From NCBI GenBank assembly GCA_017631875.1, contig JAGBSL010000067.1:1-18310 (forward strand): a stretch of 18,310 bases of DNA, written 5' to 3'. Below are positions 7,723 through 14,500 of the stretch, piece after piece. The notes beneath the pieces were generated by a model that was given only the letters and a program-made list of their open reading frames with translations, had not been told where the DNA came from and searched no databases. This DNA is from Bacteroidales bacterium. GTDB taxonomy: Bacteria; Bacteroidota; Bacteroidia; Bacteroidales; UBA932. Every line of letters begins with the position of its first letter. Position 1 is the first letter of the stretch. Position numbers and translations under genes: made by a program.

Positions 7723-8853
7723 TTAAAGTCTGGTTGTAATCCTCTTTACTGTCTCGTCCTTCCACGCCTTGAAGTCACCAGCCTTGATGTGCTTGCGGGC
7801 CTCACGCACCAGGTCAAGGTAGAATGCGAGGTTATGCTCGCTGGCTATCTGACCGGCAAAGATCTCGCCTGCGATGAAGAGGTGACGCAAGTATGCTCTT
7901 GTGTAAGTATGGTCAACGAATGAAGTTCCCTTAGGATCAAGCGGCGAGAAGTCGTCAGCCCACTTCTTGTTCTTGATATTTATGATGCCATCCCATGTGA
8001 AGAGCATTCCGTTACGACCGTTTCTGGTCGGCATGACGCAGTCGAACATGTCCACTCCCCTTGCGATACCTTCAAGAATGTTCGCCGGAGTACCTACACC
8101 CATGAGGTAGCGAGGCTTGTCTTCCGGAAGAATCGGACATACGACTTCAAGCATCTCGTACATCTTCTCGGTAGGCTCACCTACCGCAAGACCTCCAATA
8201 GCATATCCCTCACGGTCCAGCGCTGCTGCATGCTCAACGGCCTGACGTCGGAGGTCTGGATATACGCATCCCTGAACGATCGGGAACAGCGCCTGCGAGT
8301 ATCCATAAAGAGGTTCGGTCGCATCGAAGTGCTTAGAGCAACGCTCGAGCCAACGCTGAGTGAGTTCGAGGGACTTCTTTGCATATCTGTAGTCGGCATC
8401 TCCCGGGCAGCACTCGTCGAATGCCATCACGATATCAGCTCCGATAATACGCTGAGTATCCATGTTGTTCTCAGGGGTGAACAGGTGCTTGGATCCGTCG
8501 ATATGTGAACGGAAGACGCAACCGTCCTCGGTAAGCTTCCTTATCGGGCTGAGGGAGAAGACTTGGAATCCGCCGCTGTCAGTGAGGATCGGTCTGTCCC
8601 ATGACTCGAACTTGTGGAGTCCGCCTGCAGCCTTGAGCACGTCAAGTCCCGGACGAAGGTAAAGGTGGTATGTGTTTCCGAGGATGATCTCTGCCTTGAT
8701 GTCATCCTTGAGGTCTCTATGGTAAATGCCCTTGACAGAACCCACCGTACCTACTGGCATGAAGATAGGGGTCTCGATCTGTCCATGGTCCGTCGTGATT
8801 ACGCCGCAGCGCGCAGCGGACTGGGGGTCGTTATGTGTCTTTACGAATTTCAT
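7723..8853 (-). CDS. tgt: tRNA-guanine transglycosylase (queuine tRNA-ribosyltransferase)
   Basis: This 376-residue enzyme swaps guanine at the wobble position of GUN-anticodon tRNAs for a queuosine precursor. Motifs are TDSGGFQVFSLSP (Asp92), GGLAVGEP (220-227) and DMFDCVMPTRNGRNG, in which Asp271 aligns with the nucleophile Asp280 of the Zymomonas enzyme. The zinc site is altered: positions aligned with Cys318, Cys320 and Cys323 are Gly309, Ser311 and Asp314, while the His ligand is kept as His340. I recall this replacement from other Bacteroidota Tgt proteins. The ATG at 8853 was chosen because it gives the normal N-terminus MKFVKTHND. A TTG 21 bases upstream overlaps the probable -7 box and is unlikely. 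It is first gene of an operon with the LptF/G permease. Confidence 0.94.
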   Translation of the reverse strand: MKFVKTHNDPQSAARCGVITTDHGQIETPIFMPVGTVGSVKGIYHRDLKDDIKAEIILGNTYHLYLRPGLDVLKAAGGLHKFESWDRPILTDSGGFQVFSLSPIRKLTEDGCVFRSHIDGSKHLFTPENNMDTQRIIGADIVMAFDECCPGDADYRYAKKSLELTQRWLERCSKHFDATEPLYGYSQALFPIVQGCVYPDLRRQAVEHAAALDREGYAIGGLAVGEPTEKMYEMLEVVCPILPEDKPRYLMGVGTPANILEGIARGVDMFDCVMPTRNGRNGMLFTWDGIINIKNKKWADDFSPLDPKGTSFVDHTYTRAYLRHLFIAGEIFAGQIASEHNLAFYLDLVREARKHIKAGDFKAWKDETVKRITTRL

Positions 8854-8871
8854 TAAAATCAATTTAACCCT

Positions 8872-8879
8872 CAAAGATA
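8872..8879 (-). promoter_or_regulatory. Probable -7 element of the tgt operon
   Basis: On the minus strand TATCTTTG fits TAnnTTTG exactly, ending 18 bases before the tgt ATG. No good -33 TTTG is visible. It is back-to-back with the plus-strand box at 8902-8909. Confidence 0.5.
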
Positions 8880-8901
8880 GTAACTTTTAGTCAAAATCTT
8901 G

Positions 8902-8909
8902 TATATTTG
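8902..8909 (+). promoter_or_regulatory. Probable -7 element of the MFS transporter gene
   Basis: TATATTTG fits TAnnTTTG exactly. It lies 109 bases upstream of the transporter ATG, so the transcript would carry a long leader containing the inverted-repeat element at 8916-9004. The -33 box is not recognisable. Confidence 0.5.
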
Positions 8910-8915
8910 TTGTTT

Positions 8916-9004
8916 AGATGTCTCGACTTCGCTCGACATGACATGGTGCAAGTTACTTCCCTTTTGTCATTTCGACCGAGGACGAAGACCGAGTGGAGAA
9001 ATCT
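8916..9004. repeat. Inverted-repeat intergenic element (AGATnTCTC...GAnATGACA type)
   Basis: Two related units face each other. The left unit, 8916-8943, starts AGATGTCTC and ends CGACATGACA. The right unit, 8965-9004, starts TGTCATTTCG and ends GAGAAATCT. The outer 9-base ends pair 8/9 and the inner 10-base ends pair 9/10; the right unit is 12 bases longer. From memory, units of this type are dispersed in intergenic regions of Bacteroidota genomes, but only this pair is present in the window. It lies between the transporter promoter box and its ATG (9019). Confidence 0.65.
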
Positions 9005-9018
9005 AAAAACATTATAAC

Positions 9019-10302
9019 ATGAACAAATCGATCAAACCAAGACTCATTGCGATGAACCTCATCCAGTGGGCCGTATGGGGAGCTTACCTGACTTCAATGG
9101 GAAGTTACCTCGCATCAGTAGGACTTGCGACCCGCATCGGAATCTTCTATGCGATGCAGGGTATCGTATCCATCTTCATGCCGACCCTAATGGGTATCGT
9201 GGCTGACAAGTTCATCCCTGCACAGAAGCTCCTCGGCATCTGCCATGGTCTCGCAGGAGCCGCAATGCTCGGAGCGGGCTTCTACGGAATGACAGCCGGC
9301 ACAGAAGTATCATTCGGAATCCTCTTCGGACTCTATGCTCTCAGCGTGGCATTCTACATGCCTACAATCGCACTTTCAAACTCTGTAGCGTTCAAGATCC
9401 TGGAACAGAACGGATATGATACAGTGAAGGATTTCCCTCCCGTACGCGTATTCGGAACAGTCGGATTCATACTCGCCATGCTCTTCGTAAACTTCATGAC
9501 TAACGGCGACGGAGTTCAGTACCAGCACTCGTACAACCAGTTCATCGTTTCCGGTGCGCTTGGTCTGGCCATGCTTCTCTACTGCTTTACTCTTCCTAAC
9601 TGCCCATGCAGCACAGGAACAGGAGAAAAGCAGACAATGGCGGAAAGATTCGGTCTTGATGCATTCAAGTTATTCAAGGACAGACAGATGGCCATCTTCT
9701 TCATCTTCTCTATGCTCCTTGGTGTAGCTCTCCAGATCACAAACGGTTTCGCCAACCCATACATCTCGCACTTCAAGGAAGTTCCGGAGTTCGCAAACAG
9801 CTGGGGTGCACAGAACGCAAATGCCCTCATCTCGATATCACAGATTTCCGAGACTCTCGGTATCCTCCTCATCCCTGTAGCAATGAGGATCTTCGGCATC
9901 AAGAGAGTAATGCTCATCGCCATGATTGCATGGGTACTCCGCTTCGGTCTCTTCGGAGCCGGCAACCCAGGTTCTGGAGTATGGATGCTTATCCTCTCGA
10001 TGATCGTTTACGGTGTGGCATTTGACTTCTTCAACATCTCAGGAGCCCTCTACACCAACATGCGCACAAGCGAGAAGCTCCAGAATAGTGCTCAAGGCCT
10101 CTTCATGCTCATGACCAACGGTATCGGCGCTACAATCGGAACCCTCAGCGCACAGGCTGTAGTAAACCACTTCGTTTACAACGCTGCCGAGCCAAACTGG
10201 AGTGCAGCATGGTATGTATTCGCAGCCTACGCACTTGTAGTAGCGTTCCTCTTCATGATTCTCTTCAAGGCTCCTAAGGACGTCACACAGAAAGTCGCGT
10301 AG
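9019..10302 (+). CDS. MFS transporter, nucleoside:H+ symporter family (NupG/XapB-like)
   Basis: This 427-residue hydrophobic protein is a major facilitator superfamily permease of about 12 membrane helices. Its start, LIAMNLIQWAVWGAYLTSMG, resembles the opening helix of NupG and XapB nucleoside permeases. The conserved loop MGIVADKFIPAQKLL after helix 2 fits the same family. Proton-driven uptake of nucleosides across the inner membrane is the family role; the actual substrate is inferred, not shown. It is a single-gene unit, divergent from tgt, with a long leader holding the inverted-repeat element. Its stop codon is followed within 4 bases by a perfect 14-bp hairpin. Codon use is strongly biased to C-ending codons, like the other core genes here, so recent transfer is not suggested. 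Confidence 0.85.
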   Translation: MNKSIKPRLIAMNLIQWAVWGAYLTSMGSYLASVGLATRIGIFYAMQGIVSIFMPTLMGIVADKFIPAQKLLGICHGLAGAAMLGAGFYGMTAGTEVSFGILFGLYALSVAFYMPTIALSNSVAFKILEQNGYDTVKDFPPVRVFGTVGFILAMLFVNFMTNGDGVQYQHSYNQFIVSGALGLAMLLYCFTLPNCPCSTGTGEKQTMAERFGLDAFKLFKDRQMAIFFIFSMLLGVALQITNGFANPYISHFKEVPEFANSWGAQNANALISISQISETLGILLIPVAMRIFGIKRVMLIAMIAWVLRFGLFGAGNPGSGVWMLILSMIVYGVAFDFFNISGALYTNMRTSEKLQNSAQGLFMLMTNGIGATIGTLSAQAVVNHFVYNAAEPNWSAAWYVFAAYALVVAFLFMILFKAPKDVTQKVA

Positions 10303-10306
10303 CCGC

Positions 10307-10337
10307 ATATAACCGTGGACATCGTCCACGGTTATAT
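10307..10337. terminator. Perfect 14-bp hairpin after the MFS gene
   Basis: ATATAACCGTGGAC (10307-10320), loop ATC, then GTCCACGGTTATAT (10324-10337) form a perfect stem. It is the second hairpin of repeat copy B and starts 4 bases after the transporter stop. No long T-run follows on the plus strand, so it may act together with the neighbouring hairpin. Confidence 0.65.
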
Positions 10338-10410
10338 AGGAAAAGCGTGGCAGATACCCACCTCAAAGGCTGGATCTGCCACGCTTTCTCTATGTTTTCG
10401 TGGATGATGT
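10318..10410 (-). repeat. 93-bp double-hairpin repeat, copy B (bidirectional terminator)
   Basis: This is the inverted copy of 6518-6610, with 90 of 93 bases identical. Hairpin 1 pairs 10342-10355 with 10374-10387 using the same 14-base arms as copy A. Hairpin 2 extends beyond the 93-bp match into the 10307-10337 perfect stem. It lies in the 118-bp gap between the convergent MFS and ilvE genes, starting 10 bases after the ilvE stop. Confidence 0.85.
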
Positions 10411-10420
10411 CAGCAGTAGA

Positions 10421-11455
10421 CTACTCTACAAAGTGAATCCATCCGAACGGATCCTCAATGTCACCCTTCTGGAGCTGAGTGATGAAGTTGTAAAGTCTGA
10501 GTGACTTAGGACCACACTTTCCGTCACCGTAAGTGTAAACTGTCTCCTCCTCTGACTCAAGGAACGGCTTGTCAACCAGCTTGTGTACAGGAGTGATCAC
10601 AACTGCAGTACCGCACTCGCCGACCTCCTCGAATGTGCTGAGCTCGTCCACGAGCACCTCACGTCTCTCAACCTCCATTCCAAGGTGTGCAGCAACAGTC
10701 TCGAGAGACTTGTTGGTGATGGATGGAAGGATTGAGTCAGACTTAGGAGTGATATATCTGTTGTCCTTGATTGCGAAGAAGTTAGATGAGTTGAACTCGT
10801 CGATCTTGGTCTTTGTAGAAGGATCGAGGTAAAGCACTGCCTTGTATCCCTGTGCGTGAGCCACGTTGAGAGAGTAGAGTGAGCATGCATAGTTACCACC
10901 TACCTTGTACGAGCCTGAGCCGTTAGGAGCAGCTCTGTCGTAGTTACGTGCAATCACTACGTCTACAGCGTCAAGTGCGCCACCTACATAGGCACCTACA
11001 GGTGCACAGAGTACCATGAATGTGCTCTCCTTAGAAGACTGAACTCCGAGCTGAGGGTTAGAACCGATAAGGGTAGGGCGGAGGTAGAGTGATGCTCCTG
11101 TTGCCTCGTAAGGTGGGAGGAACTCCTCGTTCTCCTTGATGCAGCGCTCACACATCTCGATGAAGAGCTCTGTCGAAGGAGCCTCGATTCCGAGATACTT
11201 TGCAGATCTCTGAAGACGGAGGGCGTTCTCCTCAGGTCTGAACATTCTGATTCTGCCATCCTTGCCTCTGAAGGCCTTCAGACCCTCGAAGCACTCGATT
11301 GCATAGTGAAGCGCGCCAGCGTATGCGCTGAAGTGCAGGTAGTCCTCAGTAAGGCTTGCGATCGGAGTCCATGCTCCGTCCTTGAATTCTGTCTTGAGGA
11401 TAGTGTTGGTTTTTGTGTAGGAGAAAGTGAGTTTGCTCCAGTCAATATTAGCCAT
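10421..11455 (-). CDS. ilvE: Branched-chain amino acid aminotransferase
   Basis: This 344-residue class IV (D-amino-acid-transferase-like fold) PLP enzyme transfers amino groups between glutamate and the keto acids of leucine, isoleucine and valine in the cytoplasm. The PLP lysine is Lys184 in GSYKVGGNYACSL. Other family features are HYAIECFEGLKAFRG (50-64), RPTLIG (126-131), the EFNSSNFF segment (220-227) that lines the cofactor phosphate, and GECGTAVVITPV near the end. The length fits the long (about 340-360 residue) bacterial and eukaryotic subgroup. It follows ilvA by 7 bases, so the operon pairs the first committed isoleucine step with the last. It ends at the double-hairpin terminator. 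Confidence 0.94.
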   Translation of the reverse strand: MANIDWSKLTFSYTKTNTILKTEFKDGAWTPIASLTEDYLHFSAYAGALHYAIECFEGLKAFRGKDGRIRMFRPEENALRLQRSAKYLGIEAPSTELFIEMCERCIKENEEFLPPYEATGASLYLRPTLIGSNPQLGVQSSKESTFMVLCAPVGAYVGGALDAVDVVIARNYDRAAPNGSGSYKVGGNYACSLYSLNVAHAQGYKAVLYLDPSTKTKIDEFNSSNFFAIKDNRYITPKSDSILPSITNKSLETVAAHLGMEVERREVLVDELSTFEEVGECGTAVVITPVHKLVDKPFLESEEETVYTYGDGKCGPKSLRLYNFITQLQKGDIEDPFGWIHFVE

Positions 11456-11462
11456 AATGTTA

Positions 11463-12722
11463 TCAGATTAGTATTTCGAATAATTTATTGTTCTCGTTGA
11501 TGTATTCGTATGAAATTCCATGCTTATCCATCCTCGCGGTAAGCGCTGCGAAGTCTTCCTTGGCTGCAAGCTCGATACCGATGAGTGCCGGACCGAAGTT
11601 CTTGTTGGTCTTCTTGATGTACTGGATATATACGAGGTCATCTGTAGGACCGATCACGTCTCTGATGAATGAGAGGATCTCTCCGGACTTTTGCGGGAAG
11701 TTCACGATGAAGTAGTGCTTCAGACCTTCATACAGAAGCGACTTCTCGCGGATCTCCTCCATTCTTGTGATGTCGTTGTTGCTGCCGCTGACAACGCAGG
11801 CTACATTCTTGCCCTTGATCTTGTCAGCATAGAAGCGGAGAGCTGCAGATGCCAATGCTCCCGCTGGCTCTACGACGATCGCGCTCTTGTTGTACATCTG
11901 GATGATTGTTGTGCAGACTGCTCCCTCAGGAACTACCACGATGTCATCAAGTACATCCTTGCATACCTCATATGTCATAGAACCGGCCTTCTGCACTGCG
12001 GCTCCATCTACGAATTTGTCGATATGCTCGAGTCTTACTGTCTCACCTGCTTCTATGGCAGCCTTCATACATGGCGCGCCGGCAGGTTCAACTCCGATGA
12101 TCTTTGTTTCAGGACACATCTGCTTGAAATATGCACCGAGTCCCGATGCAAGTCCACCACCTCCGATAGGAACGAAGATGTAGTCGAGCTTCACCTTGGT
12201 CTGGCTGAGGATTTCCTTTCCGATGGTTCCCTGTCCTTCCATTACCTTAGGGTCGTCGAACGGCGGAATGAATGTCTTGCCTGTCTCCTGTGCATATGCG
12301 ATTGCGGCTGAATTTGCTGCGTCGAAAGTGTCACCTGTGAGAACGATTTCGATGAACTCCTTTCCGAACATCCTCACCTGCTCGATCTTCTGCTTAGGAG
12401 TGGTCGTAGGCATGAAGATGGAACCCATGATCTGGAGCTTGTTGCATGAGAATGCTACGCCTTGGGCATGGTTGCCTGCGCTTGCGCAGACGATACCCTT
12501 GTGGAGAAGTTCCGGCTCGAGTGTCCTGATCTTGTTGAATGCTCCTCGGATCTTGTAAGATCTTACCATCTGCAGATCCTCTCTCTTGAGGAAGACATTG
12601 GCGTCATAGACGTCAGAGAGGTTGTTGTTCTTCATGAACGGCGTAGGATCGAGGATTTCCTTGAGGACCTCGGCAGCATTATCGATTGCCTCTACGCTTG
12701 GAAAGTACTTTGTCGTATCCAT
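11463..12722 (-). CDS. ilvA: Threonine dehydratase (threonine ammonia-lyase)
   Basis: This 419-residue fold-type II PLP enzyme deaminates threonine to 2-oxobutanoate, the entry step of isoleucine synthesis. PLP Lys57 lies in SYKIRGAFN. SAGNHAQG (81-88), the phosphate-binding GGGGL (187-191) and SGSNND (312-317) complete the cofactor site. Residues about 335-419 form one ACT-like regulatory domain (HYFIVNFPQKSGE...). This is the short form, in contrast to the 514-residue E. coli enzyme with two such domains. The C-terminal domain suggests the biosynthetic, isoleucine-responsive type rather than the catabolic TdcB type, but effector binding cannot be read from sequence. It is the first gene of the ilvA-ilvE unit, with its own promoter-like box upstream. 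Confidence 0.94.
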   Translation of the reverse strand: MDTTKYFPSVEAIDNAAEVLKEILDPTPFMKNNNLSDVYDANVFLKREDLQMVRSYKIRGAFNKIRTLEPELLHKGIVCASAGNHAQGVAFSCNKLQIMGSIFMPTTTPKQKIEQVRMFGKEFIEIVLTGDTFDAANSAAIAYAQETGKTFIPPFDDPKVMEGQGTIGKEILSQTKVKLDYIFVPIGGGGLASGLGAYFKQMCPETKIIGVEPAGAPCMKAAIEAGETVRLEHIDKFVDGAAVQKAGSMTYEVCKDVLDDIVVVPEGAVCTTIIQMYNKSAIVVEPAGALASAALRFYADKIKGKNVACVVSGSNNDITRMEEIREKSLLYEGLKHYFIVNFPQKSGEILSFIRDVIGPTDDLVYIQYIKKTNKNFGPALIGIELAAKEDFAALTARMDKHGISYEYINENNKLFEILI

Positions 12723-12758
12723 CTCTTAACGATTAAAATCAGAAATTGATTTATGTGT

Positions 12759-12766
12759 CAAAATTA
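12759..12766 (-). promoter_or_regulatory. Probable -7 element of ilvA-ilvE
   Basis: TAATTTTG on the minus strand fits TAnnTTTG, ending 36 bases before the ilvA ATG inside the AT-rich 76-base gap after the thiamine pyrophosphokinase gene. A -33 box is not clear. No leader peptide or T-box-like attenuator was seen. Confidence 0.45.
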
Positions 12767-12798
12767 TAATTATTATTGTTGATTTCCTAATATTTCCT

Positions 12799-13464
12799 TT
12801 AATTCATCATCACCAGCGCAATCGATTTGTGACTGAATTCCAGACGCACCCTGTCCTGTGTCGCTCTGTTGAGTGTCGCTTTCCACCAGTTATCAAAGAT
12901 GACATCATCGGTCTTCCAGGCCAGGCCAGCTGATTTTATCCTTAAAGAGTTATCAGGGCTGAAGATAGAGACTTGTCTCCCTATGCCGCAGTCGAATTCC
13001 AGCGTATCGGTTATCGGGAATATCACCCCGTGGTCAGTGATCATCTGAAGCTGAATTTCCATGGACTCAAGATCATATGTACGCGCATATTCCATCAGCA
13101 GCGATATGTTGCCGATGGTGTGATCCTCCCTCTGTCCTGTGGCTCCTATGATTGTGATTGTACTGATACCTTCAAGATTCTCCAAGGCCCATCTGAACGC
13201 CTTTGTCTGGTCGTTATGCTCCTGCTCGTCTATCTGGATTATTATGTCAGCATACTTATTTCTCAGGCTTGCTGACAGCGAGTCCATGTCACCTACAACT
13301 TTGTCGGGAAGTCTGTCTTCGTCGAAAATTGTCTTGCTGTTCCGGATGAATTTCCTAAGGGCTCCGTCGCAGCAGATTATGAAATCGGCCGTACGGATCA
13401 GGTATCTCGGATACTCAGTCTTAGGAAATGCTCCGTCGCAAATTATGACAACTCCTCCGCCCAT
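12799..13464 (-). CDS. Thiamine pyrophosphokinase (thiamine diphosphokinase)
   Basis: This 221-residue protein transfers a diphosphate from ATP to thiamine, giving thiamine diphosphate, the cofactor of pyruvate- and acetolactate-handling enzymes. The family motifs are all present: CDGAL (32-36), VGDMDSL (57-63) with its acidic metal-binding residues, DQTKA (85-89) and GATGQREDHTIGN (107-119). A beta-rich C-terminal half (from about 140) fits the thiamine-binding domain. The ATG lies one base after the stop of the LptF/G-Fmt fusion gene, so the two are almost certainly cotranscribed and perhaps translationally coupled. The functional link to those genes is not obvious. Confidence 0.92.
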   Translation of the reverse strand: MGGGVVIICDGAFPKTEYPRYLIRTADFIICCDGALRKFIRNSKTIFDEDRLPDKVVGDMDSLSASLRNKYADIIIQIDEQEHNDQTKAFRWALENLEGISTITIIGATGQREDHTIGNISLLMEYARTYDLESMEIQLQMITDHGVIFPITDTLEFDCGIGRQVSIFSPDNSLRIKSAGLAWKTDDVIFDNWWKATLNRATQDRVRLEFSHKSIALVMMN

Positions 13465-13465
13465 T

Positions 13466-14500
13466 TTATCTTCCGGTTATCTTTGATGATGTGCCTTCTG
13501 TCGTTGTGTATGTCATCGGCTCTCTGAATCCAATCAAGAAGTCCTTGACAGGCATTCTCTTCTTGCCGGCGAGCTGCAGTTCTGTTACAGAGATTGCACC
13601 GTCTGCAGTGGCGATTGCAAGGAAGGTCTTTCCGTCCGAGAGCACCGTTCCTGGTGCAGCTGTCTCCATAGAACACTGAGCAAGCATCGTTGCATACTCT
13701 TCACCCTCGACCTTGACTGTCTGGTATATCTTCATCTGCGTAACCTTGTCACCCTTGACCAGCTCTGTGAATGCAGCAGGATATGGGCTCAAGCCGCGGA
13801 TGAGGTTGTAGATGTCCTTTGTGTTGCTTCGCCAGTCGATATGACAGAGCTCACGTGTGAGCTTAGGCGCAGGCTTGAGAATCTCGGATCCCTGGATAAA
13901 GCTCTTCTGAGGGCGGAACTCCACGTTGTTTTCGAATATAGCCTCTACTGTGTTTACAACAAGATCCGATCCCATTGCCATAAGCTTATCGTGAACCTCT
14001 CCGACCGTTTCGTCAGGCCCGATCTTGCAGTCGTATCTGTACATGATTCCGCCGGTATCCATGCCTTCGTCGATCATGAATGTAGTCACACCTGTGGTCT
14101 TTTCTCCGTTGATCACCGCCCAGTTGATAGGCGCAGCTCCACGATACTGAGGCAGGAGGGCAGCATGGAGGTTGAATGTACCCATCTTAGGGATTTCCCA
14201 TACCACCTTAGGAAGCATGCGGAATGCAACCACAACGAAGAGGTCTGCTTTCCATGCCTTCAGTGCTTCAAGGAACTCAGGATCCTTGAGGGATATAGGC
14301 TGAAGTACCGGTATGTTGTGTTCTACTGCATATTTCTTGACCGCGCTCTCATTTACTTTGAGTCCGCGTCCGCTGGCCTTGTCAGCTACTGTCACAACTC
14401 CCACTACTTCATATCCGTTCTTTATAAGCGCATCGAGAGGTGCTACAGCAAACTCCGGGGTACCCATGTACACGATGCGGTTCTTCTTGAAAACTCCCAT
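13466..14500 (-). other. fmt: Fmt part of the fusion, with possible internal start
   Basis: ATG codon 475 (complement 14498-14500) begins MGVFKKNRIVYMGTPEF, which would make a 344-residue Fmt of near-normal length if translated separately. The bases before it (AGATAACATCTAAGATA on the minus strand) hold no Shine-Dalgarno. These genomes rarely use one, so internal initiation cannot be excluded. Confidence 0.55.

Noticed and set aside
8854..8874. TTG start adding seven residues to Tgt
   Set aside because: It overlaps the TATCTTTG box and extends beyond the usual Tgt N-terminus; the ATG at 8853 fits the family.
11691..12311. 206-codon open frame on the plus strand opposite ilvA
   Set aside because: It is a shadow of ilvA, Cys-rich by reversal of its codons, and lacks any start signal or domain.
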